Positions 1 to 7,814 of a DNA stretch of 64,000 nt are shown in pieces. Under the pieces are notes generated by a model that saw only the letters and a program-made list of their open reading frames with translations, searched no databases and was not told where the DNA came from. How positions within the stretch are numbered: position 1 is the stretch's first letter; the number at the start of each line of letters is the position of its first letter. Source of the stretch: Actinomycetota bacterium. Lineage in GTDB: Bacteria > Actinomycetota > Geothermincolia > Geothermincolales > RBG-13-55-18. The stretch lies in the NCBI GenBank assembly GCA_014360655.1, contig JACIXC010000013.1, positions 38,462 through 102,461 of the forward strand, given 5' to 3'. The translations under genes and the position numbers were made by a program.

Positions 1-273
1 ATCCTCATCAGCCGGCTGACGGACGAGGGATGTGCCACCCTGACCAAGAACCCCGATCGCATCAAGGAAGTGAACAAGGACGTAGAGGCCATGGGCGGCA
101 AGGTGATCGCGCAGTACGTGGTGCTGGGGCAGTACGACTTCGTCAACATCGTGGAGGCACCGAACAACGAGACCATCGCCCGCATCTCCGTGCAGCTGGC
201 CTCGCGCGGGACCGTGCGCATCATGACCCTGCCGGCCATCGAGGTGGATGCCTTCATAGAGAGCCTGAAGTAG
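1..273 (+). CDS. GYD domain protein, 5' end outside window
   Basis: The reading frame is open from base 1, so the N-terminus lies upstream; about 90 residues are visible. They include GGKVIAQYVVLGQYDFVNIVEA and the tail PAIEVDAFIES, with alternating beta strands typical of the small GYD (ferredoxin-like) family. The GYD signature appears here as GQYDFV. GYD proteins are about 90-100 residues, so little is missing. The biochemical role of the family is unknown. A GTG at 70 could start a shorter product, but it would cut the fold in half. The next gene is convergent, so this gene ends its transcription unit here. Confidence 0.75.
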   Translation: MLISRLTDEGCATLTKNPDRIKEVNKDVEAMGGKVIAQYVVLGQYDFVNIVEAPNNETIARISVQLASRGTVRIMTLPAIEVDAFIESLK

Positions 274-403
274 GTCAAGCGATAGGGCTGGGCGAGGCGG
301 AGGGGCGCCGCGCGGCGCCCCTCTATGCGCTCCAGGCCGGGAAAAGCGGCGGAAACGCGCGCGGCCCGCGCGATATGCTCCTGCGGCGGTTCCGGTAGTC
401 CTA

Positions 404-1090
404 TCAATCCACGAAGCGGTACTTGATGAGGGTCCAGAGCGCCGGGAGGCCATCCCTCCAGGAGATCTTCTTCCCCTCCTCGATCTCCCGCCCCGTGTAG
501 GATATGGGGACCTCGTAGATCCTGATCTTCTTCTTGAGGATCTTGGCGGTTATTTCCGGCTCTATCTCGAAGCGGTTGGAACGCAGGACTATGCCCTCCA
601 GGGCGCGCCGGGTGAAGAGCTTGTAACAGGTCTCCATGTCGGAGAGGGTGGTGTTGTAGAGGATGTTGGTCACCAGGGCCAGGAAGCGGTTGCCCACGTA
701 ATGCCAGAAGAGCATGTTCTTGCGCGGTCCGGTGAAACGGGAACCGTAGACCACCTCCGCCTTCCCTTTCAGTATGGGCTCGAGCATCTTGGGGTAGTCC
801 TCGGGATCGTACTCCAGGTCCGCGTCCTGGATGATGATGAGGTCGCCGCTTGCGGCGGCCAGGCCGGCACGCACGGCGGCTCCCTTGCCCCGGTTCTCCG
901 GTTGATAGATGACCCGGGTCGCCGAGTTTTCCTCCATGGCCAGGATGTCGCGCGTACCGTCCGTGGAGCCGTCGTCCACCACCACTATCTCCAGCTCCAG
1001 GTCGCCCAGGTCCACCTGGCGCACCCGGCGCAGGATCTCCTTGATGGTGTTGCGCTCGTTGTAAACGGGGATGATGACCGATAGCTTCAA
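404..1090 (-). CDS. Family 2 glycosyltransferase (polyprenol-phosphate sugar transferase type)
   Basis: GT-A fold enzyme of the dolichol/polyprenol-phosphate mannosyltransferase type, expected to move a sugar from a nucleotide donor onto a polyprenyl phosphate at the inner membrane face. Visible motifs: SVIIPVYNER at the N-terminus, VVVDDGSTDGT (nucleotide binding), the metal-binding IIQDADLEYDP, and the acceptor-side GSRF and VGNRFLAL segments. There is no C-terminal membrane domain, so it belongs to the short soluble class. I chose TTG at 1090 because GGGAGGA lies 6 bases upstream; the upstream in-frame GTG at 1105 is itself inside that Shine-Dalgarno. It follows the dTDP-sugar genes on the same strand after a 250-base gap and probably serves glycan assembly. 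The exact sugar cannot be told. Confidence 0.85.
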   Translation of the reverse strand: MKLSVIIPVYNERNTIKEILRRVRQVDLGDLELEIVVVDDGSTDGTRDILAMEENSATRVIYQPENRGKGAAVRAGLAAASGDLIIIQDADLEYDPEDYPKMLEPILKGKAEVVYGSRFTGPRKNMLFWHYVGNRFLALVTNILYNTTLSDMETCYKLFTRRALEGIVLRSNRFEIEPEITAKILKKKIRIYEVPISYTGREIEEGKKISWRDGLPALWTLIKYRFVD

Positions 1091-1337
1091 GGGGCTTCCT
1101 CCCACAACTCTGTCTTGCCGTTCCGCCGGTTAGCCTCCTTCATCACGGCGCCCGCTTTGCCCGCACCGGCTGTTTACGACTTCCCGCCGGCCGTGCATCC
1201 GCTCCCCTCGCAACGGAGGCCTTTTTCGCATCTTTCGGCATTCTCCACCATCCTTTTTACGCAGCGAGGAGTCCGCCGCGCAACCCTCACCCCGCTCGCG
1301 CGGCGCCGGAGACCTGCCCCGTACGCCGCCACCCGCG

Positions 1338-2345
1338 TCATATATCGCCGTAACGCTCGCGGTAATAGCTGCGGAACTCGCCGCTCTTCAACGGCCGCCA
1401 CCACGCCTCGTTCTCGCGGTACCAGCGCACCGTCTCCCGCAGCCCCTCCTCGAAAGCCACGAGCGGCCGCCACCCCAGGGCATGGATCCTGGAACAATCC
1501 AGGGAATACCTGAAGTCATGCCCCGGCCGGTCGGCCACGCGCTGGATGCGGTCCTCCCCCATCCCCATGATCTCGAGGATGGCGCGCGTCAGGGCAAGGT
1601 TGCTCTTCTCGTTGCCGCCCCCCACGTTGTATATCCCGCCTCTCTCCCCGCGCCGCAGGACCAGGTCTATGGCCCGGCAGTTGTCCTCCACGAAGAGCCA
1701 GTCCCGCACGTTCTTCCCCTCGCCGTAGAGGGGGACCTTCCTCCCCTCGAGGAGGTTGGTGACGAAGAGGGGGATGACCTTCTCCGGGTACTGGTAGGGG
1801 CCGTAGTTGTTGGAGCTGCGCACGATGACGGCATCCAGGCCGTAGGTCTCCACGTACGAGCGGACCAGGAGGTCCGCGCCCGCTTTGGACGCCGCGTAGG
1901 GGCTGTTGGGCTGCAGGGGGCTGTCCTCGCGGAACGACCCCTCCGGGACGCTCCCGTAAACCTCGTCGGTGCTGATCTGCACGTAGCGTATCCCCCGCTC
2001 CTGCGCCGCGCGCAGCAGGCGGAAGGTGCCGAGCACGTCGGTGCGGACGAAGTCCTCGGGAGAGGTGATGGAGCGGTCCACGTGGGTCTCCGCGGCGAAG
2101 TTGATCACCGCCTCCGGCCCCCAGGCGAAGGCCTCCTCCACGTCCCGCTCCTCGCAGATGTCGCCACGCAGGAACCGGTAACGCGGGTCACCCTCCACGT
2201 CACGCAGGTTCTCGGGATTGCCGGCGTAGGTGAGCTTGTCCAGGTTGAGGACCTCGTCCTCCTCGTGCTCCCGCAGCACGTGGCGGATGAAGTTGCTCCC
2301 TATGAACCCGCATCCCCCGGTGACCAGCAGGCGCATCCCCTTCAC
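1338..2345 (-). CDS. rfbB: dTDP-glucose 4,6-dehydratase
   Basis: Extended short-chain dehydrogenase that converts dTDP-glucose to dTDP-4-keto-6-deoxyglucose with bound NAD. The 335-residue length is right for the family. Motifs: NAD-binding VTGGCGFIGSNF at the N-terminus, the catalytic STDEVYG loop, the YAASK form of YxxxK, and SSNNYGPYQYPEK. It is last in a minus-strand set with RmlA (2835-3905) and the RmlC-like cupin (2371-2811), with 25 bases to the cupin gene, so the three are probably one operon. A GTG at 2345 is taken as start; an ATG three codons in is possible. No dTDP-4-keto-rhamnose reductase (RmlD) is in the window, so the end product may not be rhamnose. Confidence 0.93.
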   Translation of the reverse strand: MKGMRLLVTGGCGFIGSNFIRHVLREHEEDEVLNLDKLTYAGNPENLRDVEGDPRYRFLRGDICEERDVEEAFAWGPEAVINFAAETHVDRSITSPEDFVRTDVLGTFRLLRAAQERGIRYVQISTDEVYGSVPEGSFREDSPLQPNSPYAASKAGADLLVRSYVETYGLDAVIVRSSNNYGPYQYPEKVIPLFVTNLLEGRKVPLYGEGKNVRDWLFVEDNCRAIDLVLRRGERGGIYNVGGGNEKSNLALTRAILEIMGMGEDRIQRVADRPGHDFRYSLDCSRIHALGWRPLVAFEEGLRETVRWYRENEAWWRPLKSGEFRSYYRERYGDI

Positions 2346-2370
2346 ATCCTTCCTATCGCTCTTTGCTTCC

Positions 2371-2811
2371 TCAGCGCATCACTATTTCCCAGTCGTAGGG
2401 GACGGCCGCCTCCTGCTGGCCGACGTATTCCGGGTCCTCGCCCTCCCCCTCCACGACCAGGAGCACCAGGGCGGGGCGGCCTCCCACCGCCTTCCACCCG
2501 CGCAGCACTCCCGGCGGGACGGCGACCTCGCGAAAGCGGTATTCTCCCAGGAAGAGCTCCATAACCTCGCCCCCGGCCTGCGAGCCCTCCCTGCGATCGC
2601 AGAGCACCAGCTTGATCATCCCCTGCAGGCAGATCACCCTCTCCGCTACCGCCTTTCTCCGGAACCAGGCCTCCACCCTTCCCGGGAACAGGTGGCGCAG
2701 GGTCGCCCTCCCGTAAGGAGGAGACGAGGCTTCACCGCCCCAGAGGTCCACCGCGTAACCGGTGGCGTCCAAGGCAGTGGGAAGTTCGCGAACGATAACT
2801 CCCGGGATCAA
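2371..2811 (-). CDS. RmlC-like cupin (dTDP-4-dehydrorhamnose 3,5-epimerase related)
   Basis: A 146-residue single-domain cupin located exactly where RmlC (3,5-epimerase) sits in dTDP-rhamnose operons. Strands such as YAVDLWGG, KLVLCDRREGS, FREVAVPPGVLRGWKAV and ALVLLVVEGEGEDPEYV follow the RmlC layout (consensus LHxQ, LRG, DLR-S, P-GF-HGF). Key points differ: the LHYQ-type catalytic His region reads RHLFPG, and the GFAHGF stretch reads GVLRGW. The protein is also shorter than true RmlC (about 180). It could be a divergent epimerase, a sugar isomerase or a non-catalytic relative. The start is TTG at 2811, preceded by GAGGAGGG and 23 bases from the end of rmlA; no ATG gives a sensible protein. 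Confidence 0.7.
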   Translation of the reverse strand: MIPGVIVRELPTALDATGYAVDLWGGEASSPPYGRATLRHLFPGRVEAWFRRKAVAERVICLQGMIKLVLCDRREGSQAGGEVMELFLGEYRFREVAVPPGVLRGWKAVGGRPALVLLVVEGEGEDPEYVGQQEAAVPYDWEIVMR

Positions 2812-2834
2812 TGCCGCCCTCCTCAGATCAGGCC

Positions 2835-3905
2835 TCAGATCAGGCCCACCCTGGAATTGTCTCCCAGCATGAAACGGAACGTCTTGGGGCGGTCGAACGA
2901 CCGTTCGATCACCACGTTCTTTCCGATGAGGCTGTCCTCGATCCTGCCTGGGATGTTCCGGATGGCGCTGTTCTCCATGACGATGGAGTGCTCCAGCTCG
3001 CTTCCCTCCAGCGTGACCCCGTAATATATGGAGGTGAAGGGCCCCACGTAGGAATCGACGATGCGAGATCCCTTCCCCACCACGGAAGGCCCGCGCAGGG
3101 TGGAACGGATCACCTCCGCACCCTCCTCCACCACCACCCTGCCGAGGATGCGGGACTCCCCGTCCACCGTCCCCGCGCACAGCGGCTCCAGGTCCTCGAG
3201 GACCATGCGGTTGGCCTCCAGCAGGTCCTCGATATGCCCGGTGTCCTTCCACCAACCCCTGATCACGTGCGCCTCCACGTGATAGCCGTTCTCGATGAGG
3301 TGCTGGATGGCGTCGGTTATCTCCAGCTCGTTCCTCCATGAGGGCTTGATGGCGCGCGCGGCCTCGAGTATTACGGAGCGGAACATGTAGACCCCCACCA
3401 GGGCCAGGTCGCTCGGCGGCTCCTTGGGCTTTTCCACCAGCTCCACCACCTTGTTCCCCTCCAGGCGGGCCACCCCGAAGCGCTGCGGCTCCGCTACGTG
3501 CGCAAGCAGGATGAGGGCATCCACCTCCTTGCCGCGGAACTCGTCCACGAAGGCTACGATGCCTTCCTTGATGAGATTGTCGCCTAGGTACATGACGAAG
3601 GGGGTGTCCCCCAGGAAATCGGCCGCGGTGAGCACGGCGTGCGCCAGTCCGAGCGGCGCCTCCTGTCGGATATAGGTGACCTCGACCCCCCAGTGGGACC
3701 CGTCGCCCACCGCCTCGCGGATCTCGTCCTCGGTATCTCCCACGATGATGCCGACGTCCTCGATCCCCGCCTCCCGCAGGGCTTCCAGCCCGTAGAAGAG
3801 GATGGGCTTGTTGGCCACCGGCACCAGTTGCTTGGCCCTGGTATGGGTGATGGGACGCAGGCGCGTCCCCTCTCCGCCGCTAAGTATCAATCCCTTGAGC
3901 TCCAT
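2835..3905 (-). CDS. rfbA: Glucose-1-phosphate thymidylyltransferase, long form
   Basis: Nucleotidyltransferase that makes dTDP-glucose from dTTP and glucose-1-phosphate, the first step of dTDP-deoxysugar synthesis. The N-terminal 240 residues hold the pyrophosphorylase signature LILSGGEGTRLRP, the Q/K loop THTRAKQLVPVANKP and YLGDNLI (metal site). The remaining 115 residues are a left-handed beta-helix type tail (GRVVVEEGAEVIRSTLRGPS). At 356 residues it is the RmlA_long type. The ATG at 3905 is chosen because the protein family begins directly with MELKGLILSGG; an upstream extension would add 15 atypical residues. It leads the operon with the RmlC-like and RmlB genes. A near-tandem 12-base duplication (CAGATCAGGCCT) sits on its stop codon. 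Confidence 0.93.
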   Translation of the reverse strand: MELKGLILSGGEGTRLRPITHTRAKQLVPVANKPILFYGLEALREAGIEDVGIIVGDTEDEIREAVGDGSHWGVEVTYIRQEAPLGLAHAVLTAADFLGDTPFVMYLGDNLIKEGIVAFVDEFRGKEVDALILLAHVAEPQRFGVARLEGNKVVELVEKPKEPPSDLALVGVYMFRSVILEAARAIKPSWRNELEITDAIQHLIENGYHVEAHVIRGWWKDTGHIEDLLEANRMVLEDLEPLCAGTVDGESRILGRVVVEEGAEVIRSTLRGPSVVGKGSRIVDSYVGPFTSIYYGVTLEGSELEHSIVMENSAIRNIPGRIEDSLIGKNVVIERSFDRPKTFRFMLGDNSRVGLI

Positions 3906-4097
3906 GAGAGTGAATTTTATCACACCGCCACATGTGCCGGCACGCCACACCGGCGCAGCCCGTCATTTCCATTTTCAGCCACGGGGTATATGATAGCCGT
4001 AGCGACGCTCGGCGACGGACGGCGACTTGCACGTGCGTCGCGGCGCGGCAAGCGACGGCGCAGCCGGAGAGAAAGCGGTGAGGGCGGTGAGGCACAG

Positions 4098-5198
4098 GTG
4101 AGCAGGGGTACGAAGGCGTTTCTTTCCCTGCTGGCGGCCGCCCTCCTCCTGGGTTCCGTCTTCGGCCTGGTGGTGACCCTCAACGCAGCGGAGCCCGCGC
4201 AGGGCACCCCGAAGCTGGAGATAAAGGTCCACACGCGCGAGGAGATCATGACCTGCGCCTACAAGGTGTACGGCGACGACCAGCAGGGGATGTGGGCGGC
4301 CAAGACCATAATCAGGAACACGGGAGAGGTGCCGGCGCGCGATTTCCGCATCGCCTACAAGATCGAGGGCTATACCGACTGGACCTCGACCGAGGTCTAT
4401 CCCCTCATCCTGCCCGGCCAGACGGTGCGCGACTACTGCTGGCCCAACCTCGACGACGCCAAGGTGAAGCAGATCTCCACCAAGACGCCCGTGGAGCTAA
4501 AGGTGAGGTACGAATACGACGGCCTGGACTCCCCCGTGGAGGACACGGAGAAGATCTACCTCCTGGGCAAGAACGACTTCACCTTCACCTCCCTCGAGGA
4601 GGACGACATCTTCACCTTCTCCGATGCCTTCGACAATTACCCCTTGCTGGCCGCCTTCGTGACCCCCAACGAGGAAACGGTGAAGCGCTTCGCAAACCAG
4701 GTCTCCGGAGGGCTCGAGACGGTGATCAACGACCAGGATGCCCTCACGGCCTTCATCCGCTGCTTCGAGATCATGCGCCAGGCCGGCATCAAGTACATCA
4801 TGGAGCCCTCCGGCTTCTGGACGGAAAGGCAGGCGCAGTACGTGCAGTACCCGCACGAGACCCTGCTCAGGGCCTCCGGCACCTGCCTGGACCTGGCCAT
4901 CTGCATGGCCGCCCTCATGGAGGCGGTGGGCATCCGGTCCTACGTGGCCCTCATACCGGGGCACGCCATCCCGGTCATCCAGTTGCCCCAGAGCGGCACC
5001 TTCTTCGCCATAGAATCGACCTTCATAGACCGCGACTACGCCCTCTCCCATTACCCGGGGCAGACCAGCCCCGAGGTCACGGCGCAGGAGTGCATGGACA
5101 TGGCGGAGATGGAGATCTACGACGCCATGAGCGAAGGCTCCTACATCCTCATCGATATCGAGAAGAGCTGGGAGAACGGGGTGATGCCCATATGGTGA
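4098..5198 (+). CDS. Exported transglutaminase-like protein
   Basis: A 366-residue protein with an N-terminal membrane/signal segment (KAFLSLLAAALLLGSVFG) after two basic residues, placing the rest outside the cytoplasm. Residues around 60-130 form a beta-rich domain (IIRNTGEVPARDFRIAYKI), resembling a CARDB/immunoglobulin-like fold. The C-terminal part has the transglutaminase/cysteine protease core: SGTCLDLAICMAALMEAVG with the candidate nucleophile Cys, then ALIPGHAIPVI with the His and an IESTFID segment that could supply the acid. Activity could be protein cross-linking, peptide hydrolysis or cell-wall processing. The GTG start at 4098 has GGTGAGG upstream. Its stop overlaps the next gene by 7 bases, so the two are co-translated and probably act together. 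Confidence 0.75.
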   Translation: MSRGTKAFLSLLAAALLLGSVFGLVVTLNAAEPAQGTPKLEIKVHTREEIMTCAYKVYGDDQQGMWAAKTIIRNTGEVPARDFRIAYKIEGYTDWTSTEVYPLILPGQTVRDYCWPNLDDAKVKQISTKTPVELKVRYEYDGLDSPVEDTEKIYLLGKNDFTFTSLEEDDIFTFSDAFDNYPLLAAFVTPNEETVKRFANQVSGGLETVINDQDALTAFIRCFEIMRQAGIKYIMEPSGFWTERQAQYVQYPHETLLRASGTCLDLAICMAALMEAVGIRSYVALIPGHAIPVIQLPQSGTFFAIESTFIDRDYALSHYPGQTSPEVTAQECMDMAEMEIYDAMSEGSYILIDIEKSWENGVMPIW

Positions 5199-6169
5199 GA
5201 GGGAAAGCGTGGGCTGCGTTGATCCTGGCGCCGGTCGCGGTACTGCTCGTCTTCCTCCCGGCGGCAGCGCCCCTCGCGCAGGAGCTGGGCGAGGGGGGAT
5301 CCTATTCCCTGAGCGAAGACTACCGCATCGAGCTCAACGAGCTGGGCGACGGCCACGTCACGGACACCATAAGCTACGATCCCGACTGGTTCTCCACTTA
5401 TGGCAGCCTTTTCCAGGAAAACCCCAACCTCCTCTCGCGGCGTTTCCGCGCGGACACCAACCTGGGTGAGATAGAGGATTTCGACGTGAGGATAAGCCAG
5501 AGCAAGGCCACCGTCACCGTGTCCTTCAACGCGCCCGGCCTGGCCTACCTCCTCGACGACGGGTGGCACCTCTTCGGCTACGGGGGATACCGGTTGGTGG
5601 ACGAGGGGAACGACAGGATTGTCCTGGAGGCTTCCTGGGTCCTGAACAACGAATTCACCCTCTTCGAGGAGATGCCGCTCGAGGAAAAGGTGACCATAGT
5701 CCTGCCGGAAGGCGCGCGCAACGCGGAATGGGACGAGAAGACGGGGGCGGTGAGATACGAGCTGCCGGAGATCGTCCCCGCGGGCGGGGGCTTCCTCTAC
5801 CGGCACAAGGCGCTCTTCACCGCCGTCTTTTCCCTCCTCGCCGCCCTCGGCCTGCTCCTCTTCCTCTTCGCCTCCACGCGCAGGGCCAGGGAGCCCGTGC
5901 CGGCCGCGGCGCCCCCGCTTGGCGCGCCGGCCCCGCCGGTCATGCCGCCGTTGCCGGAGACGCCCCCGCCGGCGGAACCTCCCGCGGTCATGCCCCCGGC
6001 GGAGGCGCATATATCCCCACCACCCACTCCGCCGGCACCGGGAAAACCCCCCGCCCCGCCGTCACCGCGGGAGAAGCCCTCCTCCCCGGCTTTCTGCACC
6101 AGGTGCGGGCATCCGCGCGGCGAGGGGGATGCCCTCTACTGCCGGCGGTGCGGCGCCAGGTATGAATAG
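5192..6169 (+). CDS. Membrane protein with exported domain and cytoplasmic zinc ribbon
   Basis: A 325-residue protein of unknown function. A signal segment (residues 5-28, AALILAPVAVLLVFLPAA) is followed by a roughly 180-residue extracytoplasmic beta-rich domain, one membrane helix (FTAVFSLLAALGLLLFLFA, near residue 215), then a long proline/alanine-rich linker. The last 25 residues are a zinc ribbon with CTRCGHPRG and CRRCGARYE. The topology (signal, outside domain, helix, Pro-rich spacer, zinc ribbon inside) suggests that something sensed or processed outside is coupled to a cytoplasmic protein or nucleic acid contact. The start overlaps the transglutaminase-like gene by 7 bases. I do not recognise the outside domain. 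Confidence 0.7.
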   Translation: MVRGKAWAALILAPVAVLLVFLPAAAPLAQELGEGGSYSLSEDYRIELNELGDGHVTDTISYDPDWFSTYGSLFQENPNLLSRRFRADTNLGEIEDFDVRISQSKATVTVSFNAPGLAYLLDDGWHLFGYGGYRLVDEGNDRIVLEASWVLNNEFTLFEEMPLEEKVTIVLPEGARNAEWDEKTGAVRYELPEIVPAGGGFLYRHKALFTAVFSLLAALGLLLFLFASTRRAREPVPAAAPPLGAPAPPVMPPLPETPPPAEPPAVMPPAEAHISPPPTPPAPGKPPAPPSPREKPSSPAFCTRCGHPRGEGDALYCRRCGARYE

Positions 6170-6214
6170 CCCGCGGCGAAAAGGGGGCCGTTTACCGGAC
6201 TTGCCTTATAGGGA

Positions 6215-7348
6215 TCACGCGTGACCGGAAGGTAGCCTTTCTGCCAGGGCCTCCCCCACCGCCTCCAGCTGCCACCCCTTGAGCAGGCCGCTCTTGCGGA
6301 TATCCTCCAGCCCCCGCGGTCTCAGCCTGGCCAGACCCTTGAGGGACGCGTTGGGCAGGAGGAATCCGGGGTCCATCCCCAGCTCAGCGGCTTTATTATC
6401 CCGGACTTCCTTGAACTTCCTCAGCAACTTCTCCGCTTCGAGATCCCTCGGCGCCCTCGCGGGCGCAGGGAACTGCGGCAGGGATGATCTCGCTCTCCTC
6501 AGGCCGCGGTTGATGGCCCTCGCCATCTCCTCCCCGAAGCGGGAGGCCTGCCTGCGGGAGAGAGCCCCGCAGGCCTCCAGTTCACGCCGGTCGCGGGGAA
6601 GCGCCTCCGCCAGCCTGAGCAACCTCTCCGTGCCCACCACCTTGAAGGGAGGGAGATCCATGCGCCTGGCCACCCCCTCCCTCCATTCCAGCAGTTCCTC
6701 GAGCACGGCGAGCTGCCGGGGCGAAAGGTTGCGCGCTCCCTTCACCCTGAAGAGGTTGGTCTTCTTCTCCGGCATGGGCTCCAGCTCGCGCACCAGCCTG
6801 TCGAACTCCTCGCGCGCCCACGCCAGGCGTCCCAGCCTCTCCATCTCCTCCTCCATCCTGTCCCGGAGGGGAAGCAGGTAGGCCACGTCCATGGCGGCAT
6901 AGGCCAGCATATCCGCCTCCAGCGGGCGCCGCGACCAGTCGGCCTTCTGGAATACCTTGTCCACGCCCAGGCCGAAATATTCCTCCAGCAGGTCGGCGAG
7001 GCCCACCCTCTGCTTGCCCAGGACGCGCGCGGCGATCATGGTGTCGAACACCGGGCCGGGTTTCACTCCCAGGGAGGTTAGGATCATCCTGCCGTCGTAA
7101 TCCGCATCGTGGAAGACCTTCTCCCTGGAGGCTTCGGCGAAGAGGGGGGCGAGCGGCAGGATCTCCACGCGCAGGGGATCGACGATGAAGACCTTCCCTT
7201 TCGCCGCGATCTGCAGGAGGGCTATCCTCTCCGCGTAGTGGTGAAAGCTGTCCGACTCCAGGTCCACCGAAAAGCGGGGGCACTTCTCGAGGAAAGCGAG
7301 CATCTCGTGAAGGGAGGCGTCTTCGTCTATTAATTGGAATTCGCTCAT
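6215..7348 (-). CDS. rnd: Ribonuclease D
   Basis: 3'-5' exoribonuclease that trims tRNA and other stable RNA precursors. The DEDD catalytic set is visible: D29 and E31 in SVDLESDSFHH, the Asp in VFHDADYDGRMI, and Y..D in MLAYAAMDVAYLL. A helical HRDC domain follows (LSPRQLAVLEELLEWREGVARR), then a second helical region ending in a basic tail. At 377 residues it matches bacterial RNase D. The ATG at 7348 is used because the family starts at about this point (MSEFQLID); the upstream candidate adds six residues. It is a single-gene unit, convergent with the zinc-ribbon protein gene. Confidence 0.92.
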   Translation of the reverse strand: MSEFQLIDEDASLHEMLAFLEKCPRFSVDLESDSFHHYAERIALLQIAAKGKVFIVDPLRVEILPLAPLFAEASREKVFHDADYDGRMILTSLGVKPGPVFDTMIAARVLGKQRVGLADLLEEYFGLGVDKVFQKADWSRRPLEADMLAYAAMDVAYLLPLRDRMEEEMERLGRLAWAREEFDRLVRELEPMPEKKTNLFRVKGARNLSPRQLAVLEELLEWREGVARRMDLPPFKVVGTERLLRLAEALPRDRRELEACGALSRRQASRFGEEMARAINRGLRRARSSLPQFPAPARAPRDLEAEKLLRKFKEVRDNKAAELGMDPGFLLPNASLKGLARLRPRGLEDIRKSGLLKGWQLEAVGEALAERLPSGHA

Positions 7349-7577
7349 GGCCCTTATTATATCCACCGTGACGCGCGGGGGGGAAACGCGCGAAGAGCGG
7401 CTCCGCGGCCAGGAGTCCCAAGCGGCCGCCGCGCGCCACCGGGGGGCACGCCCGCGCCCCTGTTCATCTCCCGCAGCGGGGAAGTTATAATATTGTCACA
7501 AACAGGGTAGAGGTCAGAACGCACGACGGCACCAGCACCACCACGGCAGGCAGCGGCACCCCTTGACGGAATATATA

Positions 7578-7620
7578 CGGTCAACCCGGAAGCAAAATGC
7601 GGGCGGTCAACCCGGAAGCA
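7578..7620. repeat. Short direct repeat in the 7349-7814 gap
   Basis: CGGTCAACCCGGAAGCA occurs at 7578-7594 and again, exactly, at 7604-7620 (26-base period). It lies in the 466-base gap between rnd and the histidine kinase gene. I see no gene in that gap: open frames there have neither ribosome binding sites nor recognisable products. A GAGGAGGGAG Shine-Dalgarno sits just before the kinase start. The repeat could be a regulator site or a slippage product. Confidence 0.6.
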
Positions 7621-7814
7621 GGGTCACCGGCATGCTCGAGCGCGCGGCTTCGCGTTCCGCGAGCCCCCGAGCCGGTATGCGGGGATGCGAAAGGAACGGG
7701 TTGTGAGGGAGCGCGTCCCTGCGCACCCCACCAGCGGCCCGGGCACATCCCGCAGGTTCCCGGCACGATTCCCCGCCGGTCCACGTAGGACTGAAAGTAG
7801 GAGGAGGGAGTCAC

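Noticed and set aside
3639..4097. Long open frame upstream of the transglutaminase-like gene
   Set aside because: It is antisense to rmlA and only open because of high GC; the signal peptide and ribosome site place the real start at 4098.
4292..5191. Arg/Gly/Pro-rich open frame within the transglutaminase-like gene
   Set aside because: Composition is typical of an out-of-frame shadow; the true second gene starts at 5192.
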